Below, piece by piece: positions 1 through 7,876 of a stretch of DNA of 23,301 bases (position 1 is the stretch's first letter; every line of letters starts with the position of its first letter). Origin of the DNA: Alphaproteobacteria bacterium (GTDB taxonomy: Bacteria > Pseudomonadota > Alphaproteobacteria > UBA8366 > Aestuariispiraceae); contig SPJV01000144.1 of the NCBI GenBank assembly GCA_006844765.1, positions 1 through 23,301 of the forward strand, in the 5' to 3' direction. The notes below the pieces were generated by a model. The model had not been told where the DNA came from and did not search any database. It was given only the letters and a program-made list of their open reading frames with translations. A program made the translations under genes and the position numbers.

Positions 1-145
1 CCTGGCGGAAGATGCTTTGGATGGCTTCAAGAAGGGCAAGGCTTTGACGATGGTAACCGCGGGTATTGATGGAAAGCCCTTAAGGTTCGAGTTCTCTTTG
101 ATCGGATTCTCGAAAGCCTACCAGCGGCTCCAAACTCATGAGTGA
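1..145 (+). CDS. IalB-family (invasion-associated locus B) protein, C-terminal fragment
   Basis: This is the last 47 codons of a gene that begins before the window; codons are in frame from base 2 and the stop TGA is at 143-145. The translated end reads FSLIGFSKAYQRL, which matches the C-terminus of the next gene (FSLVGFSNAYTKL), so the two are tandem paralogues. IalB proteins are secreted, cysteine-containing periplasmic or surface proteins. They are named from Bartonella invasion but are widespread in environmental alphaproteobacteria, where their role is unknown. The stop overlaps the next start in an 8-bp ATGAGTGA arrangement, indicating co-transcription and probably translational coupling. 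The signal peptide and first cysteines are outside the window. Confidence 0.75.
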   Translation, partial: LAEDALDGFKKGKALTMVTAGIDGKPLRFEFSLIGFSKAYQRLQTHE

Positions 146-659
146 TTACACCGACACGCTGTTCCTTGGACGCACCATTCGTGCGCTCAGCGTGATCTGC
201 TTCTCGCTCTTGGGGCTTCTTTCGCCGGTCACTTCAACCCTGGCGCAAACCCAAGAAGAACGGTTTGGAGATTGGTTTTATAACTGCCCGGCGGAATCTG
301 CCTGCCAAGTCGTTCAAACCATCATGAATGCTGACGCGAACCAAAAGATCGGCAGTGTTTCCTTTGTTCTGAATGAAAAGAAGGAAACCGATATCATACT
401 ATCCGCTCCTCTCGGCATTCTTATCTCACCTGGTTTTCTCGCCAGCGTTGATGGAGAAGAATTGGCGCGGATGCCGATCCTTGTCTGCAACAACAACGGT
501 TGCATGGGCCGGATGACGCTGTCCAATGACGTCGTCGACAAGCTGAGTGCCGGTGATGAATTGCGTCTCAATTACGGTAATCGTAACCAGACACAATCGT
601 ACATTCCCTTCTCTTTAGTGGGGTTCTCTAATGCTTACACCAAACTCTCCAAGCAATAA
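138..659 (+). CDS. IalB-family (invasion-associated locus B) secreted protein
   Basis: This 173-residue protein has an N-terminal signal peptide: basic residues near 12-15, a hydrophobic run at about 17-30, and likely cleavage after TLA near residue 36. The mature protein opens with the FGDW motif (43-46), typical of the IalB family. Two cysteine pairs follow, C50/C56 and C117/C122, which would be disulfide-bonded in the periplasm. Length fits the family. The ATG at 138 lies inside the end of the upstream paralogue, so translation is probably coupled. In Bartonella, IalB is linked to erythrocyte invasion; in a free-living organism that role should not be assumed. I infer a periplasmic protein of unknown function. 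Confidence 0.85.
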   Translation: MSDYTDTLFLGRTIRALSVICFSLLGLLSPVTSTLAQTQEERFGDWFYNCPAESACQVVQTIMNADANQKIGSVSFVLNEKKETDIILSAPLGILISPGFLASVDGEELARMPILVCNNNGCMGRMTLSNDVVDKLSAGDELRLNYGNRNQTQSYIPFSLVGFSNAYTKLSKQ

Positions 660-700
660 GTTTGACGACTCTGTCATGTCGAACCCATCGGTCCTTCGCC

Positions 701-2095
701 ATGGATAACGCCTGGAATGAACTGACGGGTCCATTGTCAGAGACCGTTGGCCAAGAGAATCTTCGACTGGGTGAAAAGGTTCATCTGCTAGACCCCGGCG
801 TTGATCCGCATAATCTGGATGCCGACGTTTTGGTAACGCCGGAAGATGCAGAGACAGTCGCCCGCATCGTTGCCTTCTGTTCGGAAAATGACATTCCGAT
901 CGTCCCTCATGGCGGACGGACGGGGTTGGCGGAAGGTGCCGTCTCAGAACCGGGGCAGATCGTGCTGTCGACGGCAAAGCTGAACCGTATCATCTCGTTG
1001 GATCCCATGGGAGGAACCATTACCGTCGAAGCGGGTGTTCGTCTCGCGGAGGCCGAAGCGGCTGCGGCTGAGCATGGCTTAACGGTCGGGATCGACCTGA
1101 ATGCCCGCGATAGCGCGACCATCGGCGGCATGATCTCAACCAATGCCGGCGGGATCGAAGCTTTTCGCAATGGTGTGATGCGCCAGCGGATCCTTGGCCT
1201 TGAAGCGGTGATGCCTGACGGAACCCTGTTCTCCGAACTCAAACGGGTTAGCAAGGCGAATGAAGGCTACGACATCAAACAACTGCTGATCGGCGCCGAG
1301 GGCACGTTGGGGATTGTTACCAAGGCGGTGCTGGAACTCCTACCCGCCCCGAAAGGCCGGGCGACGGCCCTTGTTGCCTGCGATGACACCCAGTCCGCCG
1401 TTCGCTTGTTTCGACTATTCAGAAATGCGGACGGCGGGGAACTGCTTTCCTGCGAAATCATGTGGGCCGGTTATGCCCATGCAACAGCCGCGATCTTAGG
1501 GGCCGAGGCTACCCTGGCCTTTCATGATGACCCGAACGCTGTATTTGTGCTGATTGAGGTCGCGGATCCAGATCAGCAATCTGGTCAGGCCTTTTTGGAG
1601 CAGATGCTGGGAGAAGCCCTGGAACTCGGCGCTGCGACAAATGCTGTCATTGCGAAGAACGAGACCGAACGTCGGGCATTTTGGCTGATCCGGGAAGACT
1701 CCTTCGCGCTCAACAACGCCCATCCCTATGCCGCCTGGTATGATGTTTCGGTTCCGCATGATCAGCTACCCGCCTACGAGCAGCGCCTGACTGCCCGCGC
1801 GCAGGAGATCGATCCAAAGCTGGAAATCTACATGATGGGGCACCTGGGTGACGGCAATCTCCATCTCTCACTCAGTGCTGGTGAGCCAAGAGATGATCTT
1901 AAGGATGCCATTGCTGAAGCCGTCCAAAATGGCTTGGCCGAGGTTGGCGGATCCTTTTCCGCAGAACATGGAATTGGCTTGAGCAAGCGCGACGATCTCG
2001 GCCGATACGCGGTCCCGGGGAAACTCCAGATGATGCGGGCAATCAAATCAGCGCTGGACCCCAAGAACATCATGAACCCCGGGAAAATTGTCTAA
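701..2095 (+). CDS. FAD-binding oxidoreductase, D-lactate / D-2-hydroxyglutarate dehydrogenase type
   Basis: This 464-residue flavoprotein has the two-domain layout of the GlcD/D-2-hydroxyglutarate dehydrogenase group (FAD_binding_4 plus FAD-oxidase_C, vanillyl-alcohol oxidase superfamily). The FAD-binding loop PHGGRTGLAEGAV is near residues 69-81. The C-terminal domain carries GHLGDGNLHLS near 380, with metal/substrate histidines, and SAEHGIG near 421, and it ends with the usual LDPKNIMNPGK. Such enzymes oxidise D-2-hydroxyacids and pass electrons to quinone, cytochrome or ETF. The exact substrate cannot be read from sequence. I chose ATG 701; an in-frame TTG at 662 would add 13 residues of atypical sequence and has no Shine-Dalgarno. 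The gene follows the IalB pair and converges on the TRAP permease genes. Confidence 0.88.
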   Translation: MDNAWNELTGPLSETVGQENLRLGEKVHLLDPGVDPHNLDADVLVTPEDAETVARIVAFCSENDIPIVPHGGRTGLAEGAVSEPGQIVLSTAKLNRIISLDPMGGTITVEAGVRLAEAEAAAAEHGLTVGIDLNARDSATIGGMISTNAGGIEAFRNGVMRQRILGLEAVMPDGTLFSELKRVSKANEGYDIKQLLIGAEGTLGIVTKAVLELLPAPKGRATALVACDDTQSAVRLFRLFRNADGGELLSCEIMWAGYAHATAAILGAEATLAFHDDPNAVFVLIEVADPDQQSGQAFLEQMLGEALELGAATNAVIAKNETERRAFWLIREDSFALNNAHPYAAWYDVSVPHDQLPAYEQRLTARAQEIDPKLEIYMMGHLGDGNLHLSLSAGEPRDDLKDAIAEAVQNGLAEVGGSFSAEHGIGLSKRDDLGRYAVPGKLQMMRAIKSALDPKNIMNPGKIV

Positions 2096-2172
2096 AGGCC
2101 ACACAAGCTCTTGCAGCTTGCCCAACACAATTTTTCTGGCGCAGTTCTTCTGACGCTAACAGGGCTACTTTG

Positions 2173-3774
2173 TCAGTTCGGCATGTAGCCCAACAGCACC
2201 TGCGGCAACCATGTTGCGAGGCCCGGACATACCGCCAACAGGCTCAGCGCTAACAACTGAATAATCACAAAGGGCATCGCGCCGCGATAGATATCCGCTG
2301 TCTTCAATGAAGGTGGTGCGACGCCCCGCAAATAGAATAGCGCAAACCCGAACGGCGGCGTCAGAAAGGATGTTTGCAGGTTGAGCGCAATCATTACGCC
2401 GAGCCAAACCGGATCGGCGTGGGTCAGGAGAACCGGCGCCGCTAGCGGCACAACGACAAACAGAATCTCAACGAAATCCAGGAAGAAGCCCAGAACAAAG
2501 ATCAAAACCATGACCGCCAGGACAGCGCCTGCGCCGCCGCCCGGGACGGCGACAAGGATATCCTGAATCCATCGATCACCGCCAAAGCCCCGAAACACAA
2601 GGGTGAAGATACCGGCGCCGATCAGGATCGCAAATATCATCGCGGTGATTTCCATCGTCCGCCGGCAAACTGCCCCCAGAACACCATCCACATTTGCTCG
2701 AAACAGGCTAGCCCCAAGTCCCCAGATTCCAAACGCCGTCAGCATCAACGCCAGCACACTTCCTGCGGTTTCCAAGAAATCTGTTGGACTGCGGCCCAGT
2801 CGCGTATCAACCAACGCCGTCAGAGGCACGAGGGCGATAAGGGCAAGTCCGGCACCAAACACGCCACGCCTCACCCATCCAGAACGGGAAAGCTTTGCCC
2901 CAGCCAAGAAAATCGCACCGACAGCCCCAATAGAAGCCGCTTCAGTTGGTGTCGCCACACCGGCTAGGATGGATCCAAGAACAGCGATGATCAGAATCCC
3001 CGGCATCGCGATTGCGCGAACAGCCCCCCCCACCGCAGCATTGCCTGGCTCACAAATTCCTACCGTATTGGGGACAGTTGGTCCCTTACCGACCTTGGAC
3101 GGCATAAAATGGCCCACGAACAAGAGATATACAGCATACATCGCCACCAAGAGCAGGCCGGGAACCAGAGCGCCAGCGAATAACTCGCCAACCGAAACCG
3201 GCTCTGGTGCCAGGTTACCAAGACTACGCTGCGCTTCTGCATAGGCGGTCGCGATTTGGTCTCCCAACAGAACCAAAACGATAGAGGGGGGGATAATCTG
3301 ACCCAATGTCCCTGCCGCCAAGACTGTCCCGGCGGCCAATCCGGGTTCGTAGCCCCGTTTCATCATGGCCGGCAGGGAGATCAACCCCATGGTCGCGACA
3401 GTCGCCCCTACAATTCCAGTCGACGCAGCCAATAAGGCGCCGACCGCCAGTACAGAAAGAGCGAGGCCACCTCGGAGGCTTGCAACCAAAGTTGCCATTG
3501 CCTCCAACAGATCCTCCGCGACCTTGGAACGCTCCAACATCACGCCCATAAAAACAAAGAGCGGAACCGCGATTAACGCCTGATTGGTGACAATCCCAAA
3601 AATGCGGGATGGAAGAGCACCCAGCAATCCCAAATCAAAAACGCCGAACAGACTGCCAAGGACAGCGAAGCACAAGGCGACGCCGGAGAGGGTAAATGCA
3701 ACCGGAAATCCGATACCCAGGGCCAATAGCGCTGCGCCCGCCATCAATAGCGCCATGACTTCCCCTAGACTCAT
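2173..3774 (-). CDS. dctM: TRAP transporter large permease subunit (DctM-like)
   Basis: This 533-residue, very hydrophobic protein has the DctM signature. It opens with a GIGFPVAFTL helix, followed by the QALIAVPLFVFMGVMLERS segment and the conserved AASTGIVGATVATMGLISLPAMMKRGY / GTLGQIIPPSIVLVLLGDQ region. DctM forms the ion-coupled translocation channel of tripartite transporters that import organic acids. It is about 100 residues longer than standard DctM: extra hydrophobic helices lie in the middle (about residues 295-360), as in the long subgroup often annotated as mannitol/chloroaromatic TRAP. The start overlaps the dctQ stop by 4 bp, so the two are one operon. No substrate-binding DctP is in the window. 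Confidence 0.93.
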   Translation of the reverse strand: MSLGEVMALLMAGAALLALGIGFPVAFTLSGVALCFAVLGSLFGVFDLGLLGALPSRIFGIVTNQALIAVPLFVFMGVMLERSKVAEDLLEAMATLVASLRGGLALSVLAVGALLAASTGIVGATVATMGLISLPAMMKRGYEPGLAAGTVLAAGTLGQIIPPSIVLVLLGDQIATAYAEAQRSLGNLAPEPVSVGELFAGALVPGLLLVAMYAVYLLFVGHFMPSKVGKGPTVPNTVGICEPGNAAVGGAVRAIAMPGILIIAVLGSILAGVATPTEAASIGAVGAIFLAGAKLSRSGWVRRGVFGAGLALIALVPLTALVDTRLGRSPTDFLETAGSVLALMLTAFGIWGLGASLFRANVDGVLGAVCRRTMEITAMIFAILIGAGIFTLVFRGFGGDRWIQDILVAVPGGGAGAVLAVMVLIFVLGFFLDFVEILFVVVPLAAPVLLTHADPVWLGVMIALNLQTSFLTPPFGFALFYLRGVAPPSLKTADIYRGAMPFVIIQLLALSLLAVCPGLATWLPQVLLGYMPN

Positions 3775-4283
3775 GAGGGGCGGTCCGATGGCTCGGTTAG
3801 TCCTGCAAATGCACGGCAGGCAATCGCGATGCCCTGAAATCCTATAAGAAGCGCGAAAAGCGGAATCGCGGATTTCAAAAGGAATACGCCGGGCAGCCCA
3901 CCGGTATCTCTAGCCCCTTCCAAAACCCGCCACGCCGCACCGGCATAGTCGAGCCCGATCCAAAAGACTGTCGCCGAAAGAGGGATGAGGAAACAGACTG
4001 CCCCCAGAAGATCGCCATACGCCTTCCCCCGGGGCGAAGCGCTCCGGCGCCAGATGTCGATCCGGACATGTCCGTCACGCATCAACACCGCCGCACTGCC
4101 AAGCAGGAATAACAGGCCATGCAACCAGATCGTGAGGTCACTGAGGATTACGGACCCTATTCCGAAGACACTGCGCAACAGGACAATCGCGAATTGGAGA
4201 AGCACAAGCCCCAACGCCAGACTGGCAACAATGTTACCTAACCCGCCATTCAGACGATCAACTGCCGCAATGAACCGACGCAT
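3771..4283 (-). CDS. dctQ: TRAP transporter small permease subunit (DctQ-like)
   Basis: This 170-residue protein has four predicted membrane segments, at about residues 15-37, 48-65, 87-110 and 130-155. It contains the WLHGLLFLLGSAAVLMRDGHVRIDIW region typical of DctQ, where V-R-I/V-D between helices 2 and 3 is characteristic. DctQ joins DctM in the inner-membrane complex of TRAP importers. The start is supported by an AGAGGAGG Shine-Dalgarno about 6 nt upstream on the minus strand. It is the first gene of the dctQ-dctM pair. Upstream, 4284-4435 separates it from the divergent DUF2007-like gene, so promoters for both genes probably lie there, although I cannot pick convincing boxes. The substrate is unknown. 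Confidence 0.88.
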   Translation of the reverse strand: MRRFIAAVDRLNGGLGNIVASLALGLVLLQFAIVLLRSVFGIGSVILSDLTIWLHGLLFLLGSAAVLMRDGHVRIDIWRRSASPRGKAYGDLLGAVCFLIPLSATVFWIGLDYAGAAWRVLEGARDTGGLPGVFLLKSAIPLFALLIGFQGIAIACRAFAGLTEPSDRPS

Positions 4284-4435
4284 TTAGGGCCTCCTCTCCG
4301 GAAAGCGGTAAACCGATGACTGATGCGACGCAAGTCCGGTGCAAGACCCCGTCCAACACCACACCACAATGAACCCTAAACACGGCACGGTTTCCCAGTA
4401 GCACCGGCCAGAAAATCCCCTTATGATGGATAATT

Positions 4436-4828
4436 ATGGGGACAAAGACAGATCTATCGATACTCTATCGCGGCCATGACCCAACAGAGGCCAAAGTGAT
4501 CTGGTCCGCCTTGAACGCCCATGACGTTTGGGCGGAAACTCTCGACACTCATTTCCTGGATCGATCCTGGTGGCATCAATTTTCACTTAATGGCGCTCGT
4601 GTTGTTGTCATGACTTCTGACCTGCCAAACGCAACGGCGGTTCTTGAAGCGTTGAGATCACCCACGCAGGATTCTGCACCGATGCGCCGGAAACAGTGGC
4701 CGCTGCCGTTCGCGATCTGTCTGGGGGCGCTCGTCGTCGGTATTTATCTATATACCGGGTGTCCAATTATACTCCGGCGTCCAGTTCTCGATGACGAAAT
4801 GACTTCAGCTCAATCTGACACTTCTTAA
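4436..4828 (+). CDS. DUF2007-like protein with a C-terminal membrane segment
   Basis: This 130-residue protein begins with an ILYRGHDPTEAKVIWSALN segment and continues through VVVMTSDLPNATAVLEAL. This pattern resembles the DUF2007 (putative signal-transducing, PII-like fold) domain, in which a short alpha/beta unit compares to a single ferredoxin-like module. A single hydrophobic helix follows at about residues 88-104 (LPFAICLGALVVGIYLY), with a short polar tail ending in DDEMTSAQSDTS. It is probably an inner-membrane-anchored protein with the small domain in the cytoplasm. Function is unknown. No clear Shine-Dalgarno precedes ATG 4436, so the start is moderately certain. It converges on the diguanylate cyclase gene with only a 21-bp gap. 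Confidence 0.6.
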   Translation: MGTKTDLSILYRGHDPTEAKVIWSALNAHDVWAETLDTHFLDRSWWHQFSLNGARVVVMTSDLPNATAVLEALRSPTQDSAPMRRKQWPLPFAICLGALVVGIYLYTGCPIILRRPVLDDEMTSAQSDTS

Positions 4829-4849
4829 CCCAGTGTCCCACACGACGCC

Positions 4850-6484
4850 CTAAGCCACGCCCAATTGAATATCTGACATGCGGGCCACTTCCCGGTGCGC
4901 TTCTTTTTCTTTGTACATCGCTGTATCGGCACGATGCATCAGGTCTTCCAACGTTCTGTCGTCAAACTGCAGGACCGCAACGCCGAAGCTGGCCGAGATC
5001 GCGACAGGGCTGCCGTCATCAGAAACCAGCCCGGCTGTATGCAATTCCCCGCGCAATCGGGTTAAGACCCGATTTGCTGCCGCCAGATCCGCCTTCGGTA
5101 AGACAGCGACGAATTCATCGCCGCCAACCCGCGCGGCCAGATCAATCTCCCGCAAAGAACGGCGCATGGCGTCCGCGACCAGGGAAATCGCGCGATCCCC
5201 CAAAGCATGTCCCCAGCGATCATTGATTCCCTTGAACCCATCCAGATCGAACTGGATCAAGGCGAGGTCATCCTGCTGCCGTTTGGCCCGGCTGATTTCG
5301 TGATGCGCCCATCGCGACAGTTCCCGCCGATTGGCCAAGCCCGAAAGCGCATCCGTTGTCGCAAGGGCTTCAAGCTCCACACGCAGGGCCTCTTTCGCAA
5401 AGATTTCTTCGCGAAGACGCCGGTTCAACCGCCAGAACCGATGCGCCAGACTAAAGCCAATGATCGCGATCAAGGCCAGGGTCGCTATCCAATAATAATA
5501 TTTCGGATCAACAGGTTCTTCATCGACATAGACGAACCCTTCGAGGCTAAACCCCGCATCCAGCATTCCGGCTTCAACGAAGACATCGGCAATCTGGCGC
5601 CAACGGGTTTCGCTCATATACCCGATTTCAACCAGCTCCGTCGCCAAGAGATCATAAATCGTCTGCGCCTCATAACTCATATGAAGGCGATCTATCTTGG
5701 GGGCATATTTCTCCATGATAATCGAGATGATTTCTTCCTGATGCGACAAGGCATAGGCCCATCCCTTCAATAAGGCGTCACGCAGGGCCTTCACCGTTGC
5801 CGGGTTTCGCTCAAGAAACGCCTCTGTCGTGAACAGCGTGTCGCCGTAGAAATCAATTGTCCGTTCTCGCGGATTGAAGATGCGATAAGGCAGATCAAGC
5901 CGGATGGCATCATAGGGCTCGGTCGTTGAATAGGCCGTGGTCGCATCAATTCCACTGGGGTCTTCTGCGGCCAGATTGCTGATGTCGCCCGTATGGTCGA
6001 CGAACTGAATCTTGCTCAAATCGACCCCGGCCAACTTCAGATACGCAAAGAGCTCCGCCGCATGGGCTTCGGCCATCATGGTGCGGCCTTCGAGATCTTT
6101 CACGGTCTCCAACCCGGCATCCCGTCTGGCTAAGATAACGAAGGGGGAATGCTGAAAAATCGCGGATACGGCGACCAATGGCATGCCATCCGCCCGGTCG
6201 AGGAGCAGTGTCGAGTTACCGACGCCAAACTCCGCCTCGCCAAACATAACCGCATGGGCCGGGTCGATCGTCGGACCGCCAGCGATTAACCGAACGTCCA
6301 AACCGGCCTCTTCAAAGAATCCCTTTTCCAACGCCGCGTAGTAACCCGCAAACTGGAATTGATGGAACCATTTCAACTGAATTCGAATGGGGGTTTCAGC
6401 GACGGCTTGCCGTTGCGCCATGGCCGGCCCGCTAAACGCCAAAAATCCGCTCAGTATCATCCACGCTACGAGCCCAAAACGCAT
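4850..6484 (-). CDS. Membrane diguanylate cyclase with periplasmic NMT1/THI5-like ligand-binding domain
   Basis: This protein (544 residues from the chosen start) fuses an ABC-type substrate-binding domain to a c-di-GMP synthase. After a signal peptide ending AMA-Q near residue 23, the NMT1/THI5-like domain begins with LKWFHQFQFAGYYAALEKGF. This family binds thiamine pyrimidine precursors, taurine-like or related small molecules. A transmembrane helix lies at about 332-350, a short coiled coil follows, and the GGDEF domain begins near 376. The active-site GGDEF (454-458) is intact, and the product-inhibition site REID sits five residues before it, so the enzyme should be active and feedback-controlled. 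I chose ATG 6484 because a GGGAGAAG Shine-Dalgarno precedes it by 7 nt; longer in-frame starts at 6514 and 6604 lack one. It would convert external ligand concentration into c-di-GMP. Confidence 0.88.
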   Translation of the reverse strand: MRFGLVAWMILSGFLAFSGPAMAQRQAVAETPIRIQLKWFHQFQFAGYYAALEKGFFEEAGLDVRLIAGGPTIDPAHAVMFGEAEFGVGNSTLLLDRADGMPLVAVSAIFQHSPFVILARRDAGLETVKDLEGRTMMAEAHAAELFAYLKLAGVDLSKIQFVDHTGDISNLAAEDPSGIDATTAYSTTEPYDAIRLDLPYRIFNPRERTIDFYGDTLFTTEAFLERNPATVKALRDALLKGWAYALSHQEEIISIIMEKYAPKIDRLHMSYEAQTIYDLLATELVEIGYMSETRWRQIADVFVEAGMLDAGFSLEGFVYVDEEPVDPKYYYWIATLALIAIIGFSLAHRFWRLNRRLREEIFAKEALRVELEALATTDALSGLANRRELSRWAHHEISRAKRQQDDLALIQFDLDGFKGINDRWGHALGDRAISLVADAMRRSLREIDLAARVGGDEFVAVLPKADLAAANRVLTRLRGELHTAGLVSDDGSPVAISASFGVAVLQFDDRTLEDLMHRADTAMYKEKEAHREVARMSDIQLGVA

Positions 6485-6659
6485 CAAAAAACTTCTCCCG
6501 ATAGAAGACTGCATAGGATGATACAGGCTACTTCTAACCAAAGAGTAAAAAGAATGGGCCTTTAAAACAAGAATATGCCGTATCCGTCTGGATCGAGTGC
6601 GCATAAAGACATGACGCTTTCCCCATGGACGTATCGGCCAGACGTGCTACAGGTCCGAT

Positions 6660-7286
6660 ATGGCGAGACGCATCACTAACAGGCTTGAAACGGCCGGCAG
6701 TAAACATGGCAGACAATTGACGATCGGCATTCTCGGCGGGTCGTTTAATCCAGCGCATGATGGCCATCTGCATATCAGCCTGGAAGCCTTGAAGCATCTG
6801 GGACTGGACCAAGTGTGGTGGATGGTATCGCCGCAAAATCCGATGAAACCGGCAAGCGGGATGGCCTCCCTTCAACAAAGGATCGCGAAGGCCCGCGCGG
6901 TGGCCCGTCACCCCCGCATTGTTGTCACCGACATCGAAACACGATTGGGCACCCGGTACACGTCTGAAACCTTGACCAGGCTTCGCGCCCGATACCCGAG
7001 ATACCGGTTCGTCTGGCTTATGGGTTCCGATAATTTGAGCCAAATTCGGTACTGGCGCGACTGGCATAAAATCTTCACGAACCATCCCCTTGCTGTATTT
7101 TCCAGATCGCCCTATGATTCCAGAGCGTTGGCTGGGTTGGCGGCACAACGCTATAAACGGTCCCGACTGGTCGGAAACGCCACACGCACCGTTTGTAGAG
7201 TAGCACCGCCAGCCTGGGTGTTCCTGGCAATCCGCCGGCACCCCGCCTCCGCAACGGCAATCCGCGCCGCTAAGATTGCCCCATGA
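6660..7286 (+). CDS. nadD: Nicotinate-nucleotide adenylyltransferase
   Basis: NadD transfers AMP from ATP to nicotinate mononucleotide, giving deamido-NAD, a late step of NAD synthesis in the cytoplasm. The 208-residue protein has the nucleotidyltransferase signature GGSFNPAHDGH (26-36), including the HxGH ATP-binding motif. It also has the WWMVSPQNPMK substrate loop, the FVWLMGSDNL motif and a C-terminal RHPASATAIR block equivalent to the usual SxTxIR. Length fits the family. The start is ATG 6660 with only a weak AGG upstream. It is followed by rsfS, as in many bacteria, but the usual upstream proA is absent, and 4850-6484 diverges from it across a 175-bp promoter region. Confidence 0.93.
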   Translation: MARRITNRLETAGSKHGRQLTIGILGGSFNPAHDGHLHISLEALKHLGLDQVWWMVSPQNPMKPASGMASLQQRIAKARAVARHPRIVVTDIETRLGTRYTSETLTRLRARYPRYRFVWLMGSDNLSQIRYWRDWHKIFTNHPLAVFSRSPYDSRALAGLAAQRYKRSRLVGNATRTVCRVAPPAWVFLAIRRHPASATAIRAAKIAP

Positions 7287-7327
7287 GCCGATTTCGGCAC
7301 TTAGGGGAAAGGTAAGGGCGGTGGAAA

Positions 7328-7371
7328 GGGTGCTTCGATGCTGCCGGGATTTCGCAACCGGGAGCACCCGG
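7328..7371 (+). other. Two mutually exclusive stem-loops in the leader of rsfS
   Basis: GGGTGCT (7328-7334) can pair perfectly with AGCACCC (7363-7369), with a nested CCGG/CCGG pairing at 7344-7347 and 7358-7361. Alternatively CCGGG (7358-7362) pairs with CCCGG (7367-7371) around an AGCA tetraloop. The two structures use the same bases, so only one can form. No long U-run follows, so this is not a plain terminator. A further short hairpin (GCCGA/TCGGC) lies directly after the nadD stop at 7287-7298. It could set mRNA stability or RsfS translation; function is inferred only from position. Confidence 0.35.
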
Positions 7372-7417
7372 CGGTTTGTCGGACGGGGGTACGCGTCTCT
7401 TGGAAAGAGGCCGGGGC

Positions 7418-7816
7418 TTGGCACGCTTGAAGGAGTCGAAGACCATATCTAGCCATCTCAGGAAGTCAGACACTTCCGAAGAACTGCTGTCTTTGTTCGA
7501 GAGTTGCTTGGACGACGACAAGGCTCAATCCGTCACGGTCATCGATCTCGCTGGAAAATCGACAATCGCCGATCACATGATCATTGCCTCCGGCACATCC
7601 AGCCGGCAGGTCTCAGCGATGGCCGATCATCTGGTGGAGAAGATGGGCACCGCCGGCGTCAAAGGCGCCACGGTCGACGGCAAGGACAAAGGCGATTGGG
7701 TGCTGATCGATGCGGGAAGCATCATCGTGCATCTGTTCCGACCGGAAGTCCGTAGCTTCTATAATCTGGAAAAGCTCTGGGGGGCGCCGACACCGGAATT
7801 CGCAATCCCAGCGTAG
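7418..7816 (+). CDS. rsfS: Ribosome silencing factor RsfS
   Basis: RsfS (also RsfA, YbeB, Iojap family) binds ribosomal protein uL14 and blocks subunit joining when nutrients are scarce. The family core is clear: LDDDKAQSVTVIDLAGKSTIADHMIIASGTSSRQVSAMADHL, then DWVLIDAGSIIVHLF and a C-terminal FYNLEKLW. The start is uncertain because there is no in-frame ATG. I chose TTG 7418 because GGAAAGAGG at 7402-7410 gives a Shine-Dalgarno 7 nt upstream; the open frame could also begin at TTG 7376 or 7427. The product is then 132 residues, typical for the family. It follows nadD by 131 bp. The rlmH gene that often comes next is missing. Confidence 0.9.
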   Translation: MARLKESKTISSHLRKSDTSEELLSLFESCLDDDKAQSVTVIDLAGKSTIADHMIIASGTSSRQVSAMADHLVEKMGTAGVKGATVDGKDKGDWVLIDAGSIIVHLFRPEVRSFYNLEKLWGAPTPEFAIPA

Positions 7817-7847
7817 TCGGCTCGTTCTAATTGGCCGAATAGCACTA

Positions 7848-7876
7848 CCTATTGTCCGAACAAACTGAACAATAGG
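7848..7876. repeat. Perfect 8-bp inverted repeat downstream of rsfS
   Basis: CCTATTGT (7848-7855) and ACAATAGG (7869-7876) are exact inverted copies separated by 13 bases. The stem starts about 30 bp after the rsfS stop and is followed by AAAAATT rather than a T-run on the plus strand. It is therefore not a convincing terminator in either direction. It could be an operator dyad, a weak processing hairpin, or chance. Confidence 0.35.

Noticed and set aside
2104..2135. Possible terminator after the FAD dehydrogenase (CAAGCT/AGCTTG then TTTTT)
   Set aside because: The stem is only 6 bp and the T-run is about 10 nt away, so it is too weak to list.
2603..3244. 213-codon open frame opposite dctM
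   Set aside because: It is antisense to a clear membrane permease. The product is rich in Arg, Pro and Ala as expected for a shadow.
4320..4370. Cobalamin-riboswitch-like bases (CAAGTCCGGTGCAAGACC) upstream of dctQ
   Set aside because: The other conserved boxes and the pairing are missing, and neither neighbour is a cobalamin gene.
6534..7424. 296-codon minus-strand open frame over nadD
   Set aside because: It is antisense to nadD, which has its catalytic motifs; the translation has no domain pattern.
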